From Lachnospiraceae bacterium (GTDB lineage Bacteria > Bacillota > Clostridia > Lachnospirales > Lachnospiraceae): 8,801 nt of DNA. The stretch lies in NCBI GenBank assembly GCA_021202575.1, contig JAJQCU010000101.1:1-8801 (forward strand). The letters run 5' to 3'. Below, piece after piece: positions 1-6,103 of this stretch; within the stretch, counting starts at the first letter, position 1, and each line of letters begins with the position of its first letter. Position numbers and translations under genes: made by a program. The notes beneath the pieces are model-generated. The model saw only the letters and a list, made by a program, of their open reading frames with translations. It made no database searches and was not told where the DNA came from.

Positions 1-70
1 ATGCATACTCTACAGACGAAAATTTCAGAGTATTCCAGCCGTTTTATATAAAATGTTCTTCTGCTTTCCG

Positions 71-565
71 TTAAAACTCCCTCGCTGGCTGCTCATCGGA
101 AAGCGTTCCCCTGAACTCAATCTCCAGCTCCATGCCGAGCCCTTCCGCCAGACGTCTCAGGGGTGCGACAGACGGATTTCCCAGTCCGCGTTCAATTTTG
201 CTGATATCCGCCTGATAAATGCCGGTCCGCTCCGCAAGCTGCTTCTGAGTAAGGCCCGCCCTTTCCCTGGCCTCTGACAAATTCGCTGCCAGCTGCAGCA
301 TAACGGAAGTACGATCCCGACTCAGAAGCACGCCGTCCTCCCATATCGTCTCCGCGTCCAGATCCAGTTCATCATTCCAGGAAACGCCATAATTTCCGGT
401 ATCTACCCGTACCCGGGAGAACAGCTCCCAATCCTCCAGCGCCTTCATCCGCGGATAAAGAGATAACAGGTTCCTGACATCATATTCCCTGACCGAGCCG
501 TCAAAGAAAACAGTTTCCAGGATAAAATTACTTTTCGCTTTTACGGTATAAATTTTGTGCATCAT
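71..565 (-). CDS. DUF2442 + XRE helix-turn-helix protein (antitoxin-like regulator)
   Basis: This is a two-domain protein of about 164 aa. Residues 3-82 look like a DUF2442 domain (start HKIYTVKAKSNF, then FFDGSVREYDVRNLL). Residues 93-150 form an XRE/Cro-type helix-turn-helix, with GLTQKQLAERTG, then YQADISKIERG as recognition region, then NPSVAPLRRLAEGLG. It lies directly downstream of a DUF4160 gene in the same transcript. DUF4160-DUF2442 pairs are widespread and often discussed as toxin-antitoxin-like, so the inferred role is a DNA-binding partner that represses the promoter at 866-894. I chose the ATG at 565 (a second ATG is at 562) because DUF2442 begins there. GTG 574 and TTG 571 are in frame, and the AAAGG at 578-582 would suit TTG 571 better by spacing, so the start is uncertain by a few codons. 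The domain calls are fairly sure; the biological role is not demonstrated. Confidence 0.8.
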   Translation of the reverse strand: MMHKIYTVKAKSNFILETVFFDGSVREYDVRNLLSLYPRMKALEDWELFSRVRVDTGNYGVSWNDELDLDAETIWEDGVLLSRDRTSVMLQLAANLSEARERAGLTQKQLAERTGIYQADISKIERGLGNPSVAPLRRLAEGLGMELEIEFRGTLSDEQPAREF

Positions 566-584
566 GAACAACACCAGCCTTTCT

Positions 585-842
585 CTATTTTACAACAGGT
601 TCAAGATAAGTAAATTGCTGTGTTTCCCACATATCAAGGAGTTCTCTTCCGTATCGTTCAATGAACTGTTTTACCATCCTTTGCTCCTGAATGTCCAGAT
701 CCCCCTCAAACATCATTCCGTCAGACAGTGAAAACATCCCTACGCTATCGCCGCGGATTGCATGAATATGCGGTGGATTGTGTTCCTTTTGTCTCAGGTA
801 CATTTTTATGACAAGTCCATGAAATCTTGATATAACCGGCAA
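585..842 (-). CDS. DUF4160 family protein (toxin-like partner)
   Basis: This is an 85-aa protein matching the whole DUF4160 family pattern: N-terminal PVISRFHGLVIKMY, the hallmark HNPPHIHA at residues 21-28, an acidic middle (FEGDLDIQEQRMV), and a helical C-terminus ending in YLEPVVK. The start is TTG at 842. It is supported by a GGGAGG ribosome site about 9 nt upstream and by family alignment, because the first ATG (residue 14) would remove the conserved beginning. The gene ends TAG, and its end overlaps the ribosome-site region of the DUF2442-XRE gene, so translation of the two is probably coupled. DUF4160 has no settled biochemical activity; a toxin or stress role is inferred from its regular pairing with DUF2442 antitoxin-like proteins. 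The two histidines of HNPPHIHA suggest a possible metal or catalytic site, which is conjecture. Confidence 0.85.
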   Translation of the reverse strand: MPVISRFHGLVIKMYLRQKEHNPPHIHAIRGDSVGMFSLSDGMMFEGDLDIQEQRMVKQFIERYGRELLDMWETQQFTYLEPVVK

Positions 843-865
843 GTTTTCTTTCCTCCCTCGATAAT

Positions 866-894
866 ATTATATAGAATATATCCTATATTGTCAA
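866..894 (-). promoter_or_regulatory. Near-consensus sigma-A promoter of the DUF4160/DUF2442-XRE operon
   Basis: On the minus strand a perfect TTGACA (-35, 889-894) and a perfect TATAAT (-10, 866-871) are separated by exactly 17 bp. The expected transcription start falls only about 17 nt upstream of the TTG start codon at 842, leaving a leader that is essentially the ribosome site. Such a strong promoter would need repression, which fits the overlapping palindrome. Confidence 0.85.
869..888. promoter_or_regulatory. Palindromic operator candidate inside the promoter spacer
   Basis: A 20-bp inverted repeat (half site ATATAGAATA, centre between 878 and 879) pairs at 9 of 10 positions; only 875/882 mismatch. 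It fills the whole 17-bp spacer and enters the -10 box, so a bound dimer would block RNA polymerase. The natural candidate to bind it is the XRE domain of the downstream gene (autoregulation); this is inferred from position and symmetry. Confidence 0.6.
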
Positions 895-981
895 CCGGTG
901 TTGTTCATTTGCTTCTTAATTTTAACACATATTTTTGAGGATTCGGTCGATATATCGTCCTTCCGCTTTTTTCAGCTCCCT

Positions 982-1014
982 GAAAAGCTTTTCTCAAGCA
1001 GAAAATGTTTTCTC
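982..1014. repeat. Two tandem GAAAA-N2-TTTTCTC dyads, possible operator
   Basis: A perfect 12-bp palindrome GAAAAGCTTTTC (982-993) is followed 19 bp later, start to start, by GAAAATGTTTTC (1001-1012). Both continue with TC, so the unit is both an inverted repeat and a 14-nt direct repeat with two changes. It lies in the divergent region between the DUF4160 module and the serine hydrolase, about 135-165 nt ahead of the hydrolase start. A regulator site is possible, but chance in AT-rich DNA cannot be excluded. Confidence 0.35.
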
Positions 1015-1022
1015 CAAAATTC

Positions 1023-1051
1023 TTGTAAAGCGGAGGCAAAATTGGTAATAT
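1023..1051 (+). promoter_or_regulatory. Weak candidate promoter for the serine hydrolase gene
   Basis: TTGTAA (1023-1028) and TAATAT (1046-1051) are 17 bp apart, each matching 4 of 6 consensus bases. It sits just downstream of the tandem dyads and would give a leader of roughly 90 nt. No better plus-strand promoter is evident before 1149. Confidence 0.3.
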
Positions 1052-1148
1052 GATACAAGGTACAAAAGGTCAGGAATCGAATGCGTACATTCGCATTTAT
1101 GGCCTTGGGAACCATGGTATCATACCCTTTACATTTCAGGAGGAGCCT

Positions 1149-2240
1149 ATGTTTGAACTTCCCGTCGCTTCCCCGGAGTCCGTGGGAATCGGTTCTGAGC
1201 AGATTGAAAATATGATCCGGCGTCTTGAGCGGAATCAGATTCCGATGCACAGCCTTCTGCTGATGCGCCGCGGAAAACTGGTCTATGAGGGCTATTACAG
1301 GCCCTATCACAGAGAAAAGCTGCACCGGATGTTCTCCGTCAGCAAGAGCATGGTTTCGCTGGGAATCGGCTATCTGATCACCCGCGGTGTGCTTCATGCC
1401 AATGACAGGATCGTGGATTTATTTCCGGAGAAGTGCCCGGCAGATGTACATCCTTATCTTGCGGAAATGACTCTGCAGAATATGCTGGAAATGCGCACCT
1501 GCTACAGCGAGACCACCTATAAGCTGGGGCTCACCGACGACTGGGTGGAGAGCTTCTTCATCACCCCGCCCGACCATCCGCCGGGAACGATTTTTCACTA
1601 TGACACCAGTTCTTCCCACGTGCTCTGCGCCCTGATCGAAAAGCTGACCGGCATGCCCTTCTGGGATTTCATGAAAAGCACGGTGTTTCACGGCCTGGAT
1701 CTGAGCGGGGACAGCTATATGCTGACGGATCCATGCGGCGTATCCATGGGAGGCAGCGGGCTGATGTGCACCCCCATGGACCTGATGAAAATCGGATACG
1801 TCCTCTCCTGTAAGGGAACCATCTTCGGGGAGAAGCGTATTTCCGAAAAATACATCGATCAGGCCCTGTCCTTTATCTCTCCCACCGTCATGAAAGCGCC
1901 TCTGCCGAGCGAGGCCTGCGGCTACGGCATGCAGTTCTGGAGAACCGAGCGCGGCGGAAACGTCTGCTACGGCAGAGGCGGCCAGCTTCTGATTATACAG
2001 CCGGAGGCGGACCTGATCTGCGTCACCACTGCGGACACCCAGGGCTTAAGCGGCGGGAATCAGTTTATTTATAACGCTTTTTTTGAGGAAATATTGGATC
2101 AGATCACGGATGAAAAAAAAGAAGAAAGCTCCGCGCAGGCCTCTCTGGCCGGATTAACCGCAAGCCTTACGATTGCCCCCGTCGACGGAGCATACCGGCT
2201 CCCCTTGCTGCATCGGGTGAACGGAAAAATCTACGAGTAG
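1149..2240 (+). CDS. Serine hydrolase, beta-lactamase/class C esterase family (truncated by in-frame TAG)
   Basis: The 363-aa open part of a SxxK serine hydrolase. The ATG at 1149 has a perfect AGGAGG 5 nt upstream (1138-1143), preferred over the longer frame from 1050, whose extra 33 residues look non-coding. Catalytic Ser63-x-x-Lys66 lies in FSVSKS. The second motif is Tyr151 in HYDTSSSHVL, a YxN-position variant. The third is GRGGQ near residue 275, in place of KTG/HxG. PPGTIFHY and GGSGLMCTPMDLMKIG are typical of NylB/EstB-like esterases and beta-lactamase-related proteins. There is no signal peptide, so it should be cytoplasmic; the substrate cannot be told. The frame stops at TAG (2238-2240) right after the VNGKIYE segment, while the same frame continues to 2582. 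All catalytic motifs lie before the stop, so the truncated product may fold, but it lacks the C-terminal beta domain. Confidence 0.85.
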   Translation: MFELPVASPESVGIGSEQIENMIRRLERNQIPMHSLLLMRRGKLVYEGYYRPYHREKLHRMFSVSKSMVSLGIGYLITRGVLHANDRIVDLFPEKCPADVHPYLAEMTLQNMLEMRTCYSETTYKLGLTDDWVESFFITPPDHPPGTIFHYDTSSSHVLCALIEKLTGMPFWDFMKSTVFHGLDLSGDSYMLTDPCGVSMGGSGLMCTPMDLMKIGYVLSCKGTIFGEKRISEKYIDQALSFISPTVMKAPLPSEACGYGMQFWRTERGGNVCYGRGGQLLIIQPEADLICVTTADTQGLSGGNQFIYNAFFEEILDQITDEKKEESSAQASLAGLTASLTIAPVDGAYRLPLLHRVNGKIYE

Positions 2241-2582
2241 GAGGAAAACAGCATCCATGTCCGGAAGATGTCCGTCTCCTTCGGTGAGTCCGGCGGCTGC
2301 CTTTCTTTCAGGGTTGACGGGGACACCTGGGAGATCCCCTTCGGCTTTGGCGGCTGTCAGGAGATCACCTTCCCCATCTATCAGATGTGCGCGGCCTCCA
2401 GCGGCGCCTGGATCAGTGAAGACTGCCTGTATATCCGCTGCTGCCTCTGCGATACCAGCGTGGGCAGCGTTCATTTTCAGCTGCACTTTTCCGGAAACCG
2501 GGTTGTTGTATATATGAAAAAAACAGAGGAATCTCTGTTTAACGAATTCTCACCAAAGCATTTAATCGGATATCACTTATAA
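2241..2582 (+). pseudogene. Severed C-terminal beta domain of the serine hydrolase
   Basis: Directly after the TAG at 2238-2240 the same reading frame stays open for 113 codons to TAA at 2580-2582. It encodes EENSIHVRKMSVSF, then DGDTWEIPFGFGGCQEITFP, AWISEDCLYIRCCLCD and a final VVVYMKKTEESLFNEF. The alternating pattern suggests a beta-sheet, lipocalin-like domain of the kind found at the end of related clostridial serine hydrolases (family recall, not searched). The fragment could restart at ATG 2268, about 104 aa. The AGGAGG formed across the stop (2239-2244) is 23 nt from that ATG, which is too far, and is better spaced for an out-of-frame ATG at 2257. Separate translation is therefore doubtful. 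I read it as the 3' part of one gene broken by a point mutation. Confidence 0.75.
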
Positions 2583-2624
2583 GGAATATCCGTGAAAAAA
2601 CAACATTCCTTCTCTCAGAATCCC

Positions 2625-2668
2625 AAAAGCCCCGGCAGGCAGCAATTCCTGTCGGGGCTCTTTTCTTT
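2625..2668. terminator. Bidirectional rho-independent terminator
   Basis: A 12-bp GC-rich stem (2628-2639 with 2648-2659, one G-T wobble, loop 2640-2647) is followed on the plus strand by CTTTTCTTT. On the minus strand it is followed by TTTT. It sits between the convergent serine hydrolase and ispD, so it can end both transcripts. Confidence 0.9.
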
Positions 2669-2684
2669 CGTTCAGGCTCCGGCT

Positions 2685-3050
2685 TTATACGATATCCTGC
2701 AAAAATCTCTCCGCCACTGCCAAATCCTCCGGCGTGGTAATCTTGATATTCCTGTAGTCTGCCTCCACCAGATGAACCTTTCCGCCGCCGTACAACTCCG
2801 CCGCCATGGCGTCGTCCGTGATGTGGACACCCCGGGCAAGCAGGGACTCCTCTTCCTCAATCAGACGTCTGTAGGCTGGATATATCCAGTCAAGATCAAA
2901 GCACTGGGGCGTCTGCACCTGCCAGGTTTTGGTTCTGTCGGGAGTGAATGTCACAAAGCCGTCCGCGTCAGCGATCTTGATAGTATCCTTGACCGGCATG
3001 GCCGCCACAGCGGAGCCGTACTGCTCCACGCTCTCCCTCAACCGCAGCAA
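2685..3050 (-). CDS. ispD: IspD C-terminal fragment (MEP-binding half)
   Basis: The 121 codons from TTG 3050 encode the IspD C-terminal half: AAMPVKDTIKIAD, then the arm-like QVQTPQCFDLDWIYPAY, the ITDDAMAAELYGG motif, and VEADYRNIKITTPEDLAVAE near the end. The open frame really runs back to 3152 and includes VYIHDGARPFITEE, which this start omits. TTG 3050 has no convincing ribosome site, so I see it as the tail of the interrupted gene and not as an independent protein. It ends just before the shared terminator, marking the end of the operon. Confidence 0.6.
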   Translation of the reverse strand: MLRLRESVEQYGSAVAAMPVKDTIKIADADGFVTFTPDRTKTWQVQTPQCFDLDWIYPAYRRLIEEEESLLARGVHITDDAMAAELYGGGKVHLVEADYRNIKITTPEDLAVAERFLQDIV

Positions 3051-3120
3051 AATTTCTTCCGTAATAAACGGGCGGGCGCCGTCATGGATGTAGACCGCGG
3101 TACTTTTCCCGGCATCGTCG

Positions 3121-3190
3121 ACGGTTAACGAACTGCCGGTTAGTCCTGTTAATTAACTGCCGGTCAATATACCGCCAGTCAATACACTTC
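3121..3190 (-). repeat. In-frame LTG-type micro-repeats in the ispD insertion
   Basis: The decamer AACTGCCGGT (plus strand) occurs at 3131-3140 and 3155-3164, exactly 24 nt (8 codons) apart. GTCAATA occurs at 3163-3169 and 3178-3184, 15 nt (5 codons) apart. On the coding strand this gives LTGG-I-LTGS-stop-LTG-LTGSS-LT. All units are multiples of three, suggesting in-frame duplication; the stop sits at the position where the other copy has Ser TCG. Confidence 0.7.
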
Positions 3191-3557
3191 CGTTCCGCAC
3201 TCCGTCAGGCATTCCGCCTTCATCATCGCCGGAGAACCCGCAGGCTGTGCGGCCCGCCAGCTTCTGAGCCGCCTTTAATCCCTCATACACCGAGTGATAC
3301 CGCTCTCTCCCGCCGGCCACAATGTCCCGCACTTTGGAAAATCCATATTTTTCCACAATCTCCTCACGGCAGTAGTCTGTCTCATCCTCTCCAGCTACCA
3401 GAATGATACTGTCAACAAAGCTGTCCTGAAAGACTCTCAATGAATAATACAGAACCGGCCTGTCGCGCAAAAGCAGATATTGCTTGGCGGTCTGCGCATG
3501 CATCCGCTTTCCCCTGCCTGCCGCCAGCACAATGGCGATATGCTTCCAATTCCTCAT
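3153..3557 (-). CDS. ispD: IspD N-terminal fragment (CTP-binding half)
   Basis: About 134 aa. It has the nucleotide-binding loop LAAGRGKRM at residues 11-19 with the TAKQY lysine near residue 25. The Rossmann-like core follows (RPVLYYSLRVF, IILVAGEDE, DIVAGGRERYHSVYEGLKAA), and then the start of the insertion ending SVLTGGILTGS before the TAA. The ATG at 3557 is chosen over an upstream in-frame TTG (3581) because AAGGAG lies 5 nt before it. That ribosome site follows directly on the tsaD stop, leaving a 10-nt gap and implying coupled translation. By itself this half lacks the HDGARP motif and the MEP-binding/dimer arm, so it should not be active. Confidence 0.8.
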   Translation of the reverse strand: MRNWKHIAIVLAAGRGKRMHAQTAKQYLLLRDRPVLYYSLRVFQDSFVDSIILVAGEDETDYCREEIVEKYGFSKVRDIVAGGRERYHSVYEGLKAAQKLAGRTACGFSGDDEGGMPDGVRNGSVLTGGILTGS

Positions 3558-3567
3558 CGCTGCTCCT

Positions 3568-4602
3568 TCATCGTTCCCCAAGCTTCAGGTTTGGCACCGC
3601 GTTCAGATCCCAGCCGGAGCGAACGCCCTTGCGGTACTCATAATACCCCGCCGAGCCGATCATGGCCGCGTTGTCAGTGCATAAAACGGGCGCCGGGTAA
3701 TAAAATTCGATGCCCTCTTTTTCACAGGCTTCCCTCATGGCTCTGCGCAGCGCGGTGTTGGAGGCCACGCCCCCCGCCAGCGCCAGCTTATGGAAGCCGT
3801 AATCCCTCGCCCCTTGAATCCCGTGAGCCACCAGCACATCCGTGACCGCCTTCTGAAAAGACGCCGCCACATCCGCCCTGTTGACCTCGATCCCCTTCAT
3901 TTTGCATTCGTTCAGATAATTCAGCACCGCGGATTTCAGGCCGCTGAAGCTGAAATCATAGACGCTGCCGCCCACGCTGGCTCTGGGAAAGACGATGGCG
4001 TCCGGATTGCCCTCTTTCGCCACCAGTTTATCGATTTTGGGGCCGCCCGGATATCCCAGACCGATGGCCCGGGCCACCTTGTCAAAGGCCTCTCCCGCCG
4101 CGTCGTCCCGGGTGCGGCCGATAACCTCATATTCTCCATAGTCCCTGACAATCACCAGATGGGAGTGGCCGCCGCTGACCACCAGGCTCATAAAGGGCGG
4201 CTCCAGCTCAGGATACTGCAGATAATTAGCGCAGATATGCCCCTCAATGTGATGGACTCCCACCAGTGGCTTGTCCAGCGCAAAGGCCAGCGCCTTGGCC
4301 GCGGAAACTCCCACCAGGAGAGCTCCCACCAGCCCCGGTCCATAGGTGACCGCGATGGCATCCACCTCCCGCAGGGCCACCCCCGCCTGTCTGACGGCCT
4401 GATCGATGACCTGATTGATTTTTTCAATATGCTTGCGGGAAGCAATCTCCGGCACCACCCCGCCGTAAAGAGTGTGCAGATCAATCTGAGAGGCAATAAC
4501 ATTGCTCAGAATTTCCCTGCCGTTTCTGACCACCGCGGCGGCGGTCTCATCGCAGGAGCTCTCGATAGCCAGTATTAAAATATCTTTCTCCTCTTGTAAC
4601 AT
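3568..4602 (-). CDS. tsaD: TsaD, t6A synthase catalytic subunit (threonylcarbamoyl transferase)
   Basis: The protein of 344 aa is full length for the Kae1/TsaD family. TsaD transfers threonylcarbamoyl from TC-AMP to A37 of ANN-decoding tRNAs, in complex with TsaB and TsaE in bacteria. Visible marks: [10 protein letters not shown] at residues 11-20, [14 protein letters not shown] near 85-98, metal ligands His118 and His122 in HHIEGH, SGGHSHL at 143-149, [10 protein letters not shown] near 217-226, [10 protein letters not shown], and Asp310 in CTDNAAMIG as the third ligand. The start ATG 4602 lies only 2 nt after the rnz stop, with GAGG 7 nt upstream inside the rnz end. Its partners tsaB and tsaE are upstream in the same operon. 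Nothing is missing. Confidence 0.97.
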   Translation of the reverse strand: MLQEEKDILILAIESSCDETAAAVVRNGREILSNVIASQIDLHTLYGGVVPEIASRKHIEKINQVIDQAVRQAGVALREVDAIAVTYGPGLVGALLVGVSAAKALAFALDKPLVGVHHIEGHICANYLQYPELEPPFMSLVVSGGHSHLVIVRDYGEYEVIGRTRDDAAGEAFDKVARAIGLGYPGGPKIDKLVAKEGNPDAIVFPRASVGGSVYDFSFSGLKSAVLNYLNECKMKGIEVNRADVAASFQKAVTDVLVAHGIQGARDYGFHKLALAGGVASNTALRRAMREACEKEGIEFYYPAPVLCTDNAAMIGSAGYYEYRKGVRSGWDLNAVPNLKLGER

Positions 4603-4604
4603 TC

Positions 4605-5513
4605 TTAATCCTCAAAATTCAGCGTTACCGTCCTGCCGTCTCTGGCGGCAACGGCATTCGGGAAAATTTTGCGCACGCCGTCCATATATTCCTCCGGCTT
4701 CATCAGAGACGGGCTGTAATGGGTCAGCCACAGCTCCTTCACTTCCGCTTCTCTGGCCAGCTTCGCTGCCTCATAAAAGGTCATGTGTTTATATTCCTTC
4801 GCCTTGGCCAGCTTGTCCGGCTCTCCGTACATCCCCTCGCAGATGAACAGGTCGCTGTCCGCGGCGTGCTCCGCGATGGTCTTCACCGGACGGGTGTCCG
4901 TGCAATAGGTCACCTTCAGCCCCTTGCGCGGCGGCCCCAGCACCATATCCGGGGTATAGGTCACCCCGTCCGCCTCAATCACATTTCCCTTCTGCAGCCG
5001 GGACCAGTATTTCTGCGGAATACCGGCGGCCAGCACCCGCTCCATGTCAAATTTCCCCTGGCGCTTAATCTCCAGCGAATAACCGTAGCATACCACGTTA
5101 TGTTTAACCCGAAACGCGGTGATAACGAAATCCCCGAAATCCAGAATCTCCTCCGGCTCATTCAGCTCCCTGAACTGTATCTCAAAGGGCAGCTCCGGCG
5201 CTATGACACGAAGCGCGTTCACCACCCGTTCCAGCCCCTTGGGTCCGATCATCAGAAGGGGTTCGGTGCGCTCGGCGTTTCCCATGGTCAGAAGCAGCCC
5301 CGGCAGGCCGCTGATATGGTCAGCGTGATAGTGGGTGAAGCACAGAATGTCGATGGGTTTGGGGCTCCACCCCTTCTCGTTCAGTGCAATCTGTGTCCCC
5401 TCGCCGCTGTCATTCATAATTCTTTTTCCGTTATAGCGGGACACCATGGTGGTCAGCCACCTGTAGGGCAGGGGCATCATTCCGCCGGTTCCCAGCAGAC
5501 AAATATCCAGCAT
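4605..5513 (-). CDS. rnz: Ribonuclease Z (tRNA 3' endonuclease)
   Basis: A 302-aa short-form RNase Z of the metallo-beta-lactamase fold, which cuts the 3' trailer from pre-tRNA. The Zn-binding motif THYHADH is at residues 60-66 (His61, His63, Asp65, His66). Further ligands are His138 (RVKHNVV), Asp206 (YCTDTRP) and His265 (LTHYSPS); His244 lies in KHMTF. The NDSGEGTQ segment at 34-41 matches the family's usual DCGEGTQ with Ser for Cys. The exosite region around residues 150-190 is typical of the family. The start is ATG 5513 with only a weak AGAGAG ribosome site about 8 nt upstream. It sits between rimI (149-nt gap holding a long hairpin) and tsaD (2-nt gap), joining tRNA end maturation with t6A synthesis. 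I am sure of the family; a related phosphodiesterase role is less likely. Confidence 0.93.
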   Translation of the reverse strand: MLDICLLGTGGMMPLPYRWLTTMVSRYNGKRIMNDSGEGTQIALNEKGWSPKPIDILCFTHYHADHISGLPGLLLTMGNAERTEPLLMIGPKGLERVVNALRVIAPELPFEIQFRELNEPEEILDFGDFVITAFRVKHNVVCYGYSLEIKRQGKFDMERVLAAGIPQKYWSRLQKGNVIEADGVTYTPDMVLGPPRKGLKVTYCTDTRPVKTIAEHAADSDLFICEGMYGEPDKLAKAKEYKHMTFYEAAKLAREAEVKELWLTHYSPSLMKPEEYMDGVRKIFPNAVAARDGRTVTLNFED

Positions 5514-5551
5514 AAAATAATCTCTCTATTTAATTAGCAGTGTTTCCGGCA

Positions 5552-5620
5552 CTTTGGTTTTATATAAACACGGCGAAAAACTCATCGTTAATCTTCGCCT
5601 TAGTTTATATAAAACCAAAG
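5552..5620. repeat. Long hairpin with perfect 18-bp arms between rimI and rnz
   Basis: CTTTGGTTTTATATAAAC (5552-5569) is the exact reverse complement of 5603-5620. Inside, GGCGAA (5572-5577) pairs with TTCGCC (5594-5599), with one bulge and one mismatch between the stems, so about 25 bp can pair around a 16-nt loop (5578-5593). No T-run follows on either strand, so it is not a standard terminator. It may be a small mobile/MITE-like repeat, a processing or mRNA-stability element in the operon, or a protein-binding palindrome. No target-site duplication is evident. Confidence 0.75.
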
Positions 5621-5662
5621 CACCTGCTTACCTGCAGCTCTTTTATAATTTCCCGTCTCAGG

Positions 5663-6103
5663 CTATCCCCGTCTCCACATAATCAGGGCGTCTTCTTCAG
5701 GGTTTGAATAGAAACAGGGTCTCACTCCCTCGGTGACGAATCCGTTTTTTCCATATAAATGAATTGCGGCCTGGTTGGAGGCGCGCACCTCCAGTGTAAA
5801 ATTCTCCACGCCCCGCTCTCTTCCCCGGCGCAGAAGCTCGGCGAACATTTCCCCAGCGATACCCTGCCCTCGCATTTGAGGGGCAACGGCTACATTGAAT
5901 ACCTCCGCCTCATAAGGGCCGATCAGCAGGCCGCAAATTCCCACAACCTTTTCATCTGACACGGCTGTCAGGTACAGGGTGTCCTCTCTCTCAATCATTT
6001 CCAGAAAAGACCTTTCGCTCCAGGGTTCGGAAAAGCTGACGGCCTCAATGGCGGCGGCTGCGGGCACATCCGCTGCTTCCATGGGGCGAATTTCAGGCTT
6101 CAC
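5663..6103 (-). CDS. rimI: RimI-type GNAT N-acetyltransferase
   Basis: A 146-aa GNAT protein of the RimI family, which acetylates the N-terminal alanine of ribosomal protein S18 in E. coli and possibly other N-termini elsewhere. Visible marks: substrate side VSFSEPWSERSF, then the acetyl-CoA motif A FNVAVAPQMRGQGIAGEMF, LEVRASNQAAIHLYGKNGF, and the C-terminal RPCFYSNPEEDALIM, all diagnostic. I start it at GTG 6103 because AGGAG lies 8 nt upstream and the family begins there (VKPEIRPMEAADV). Longer in-frame starts up to 6181 only add tsaB-overlapping sequence. It overlaps the end of tsaB by 11 nt, showing translational coupling. It ends TAG. rimI next to tsaB is a common bacterial arrangement, and its target here is not known. 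Confidence 0.93.
   Translation of the reverse strand: MKPEIRPMEAADVPAAAAIEAVSFSEPWSERSFLEMIEREDTLYLTAVSDEKVVGICGLLIGPYEAEVFNVAVAPQMRGQGIAGEMFAELLRRGRERGVENFTLEVRASNQAAIHLYGKNGFVTEGVRPCFYSNPEEDALIMWRRG

Larger units (their letters stand above)
2685..3557 (-). pseudogene. ispD: ispD, 2-C-methyl-D-erythritol 4-phosphate cytidylyltransferase, interrupted by in-frame TAA
   Basis: Read as one frame from ATG 3557 to TAA 2685, this is a complete IspD except for one in-frame TAA at 3153-3155. IspD makes CDP-methylerythritol from MEP and CTP in the cytoplasm, the third step of the MEP isoprenoid pathway. The stop lies in an insertion of about 50 codons (roughly 3100-3250) between GLKAA and VYIHDGARPF, where ordinary IspD has about 5-10 residues. 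The insertion carries LTG-type repeats. No in-frame ATG, GTG or TTG lies between the stop and the essential HDGARP motif, so the second half cannot restart without losing it. No frameshift is visible. Explanations are a recent nonsense mutation, a sequence error, or readthrough; with no second copy in view, the cell's isoprenoid supply is an open question. Confidence 0.8.

Noticed and set aside
5..33. Possible 7-bp stem ATACTCT / AGAGTAT downstream of the DUF2442-XRE gene as a terminator
   Set aside because: AT-rich short stem, 15-nt loop and no T-run on the relevant strand; too weak to call.
564..908. 12-nt inverted repeat (ggtgttgttcat at 897-908 and its complement at 564-575) flanking the DUF4160 gene
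   Set aside because: In 8.8 kb a few 12-nt inverted matches are expected by chance, and neither boundary shows mobile-element features.
1050..1148. N-terminal extension of the serine hydrolase from ATG 1050
   Set aside because: The extra 33 residues do not resemble the family, ATG 1050 has no ribosome site at the right distance, and ATG 1149 has a perfect AGGAGG.
2238..2240. TAG read as pyrrolysine or a reassigned codon
   Set aside because: TAG is used as the ordinary stop of DUF4160 (585) and rimI (5663), and no Pyl machinery or family with Pyl at this site is suggested.
2257..2517. ORF starting just after the AGGAGG formed at the TAG, in another frame
   Set aside because: Spacing to the AGGAGG is about 12 nt and would permit initiation, but the product is Pro/Ser/Ala-rich shadow sequence while the original frame encodes convincing hydrolase C-terminal domain.
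3790..4578. Plus-strand open frame (262 codons) opposite tsaD
   Set aside because: A shadow of tsaD in the antisense frame: no start signal, no family resemblance, and tsaD is certain.
4719..5537. Long plus-strand open frame (272 codons) opposite rnz
   Set aside because: It is antisense to a clearly conserved RNase Z, shows no recognisable domain or ribosome site, and its composition mirrors the codon pattern of the real gene.
5530..5580. Tiny minus-strand ORF (about 19 codons) starting in the loop of the 5552-5620 hairpin
   Set aside because: No proper ribosome site, and its sequence is dictated by the hairpin arm; nothing supports translation.
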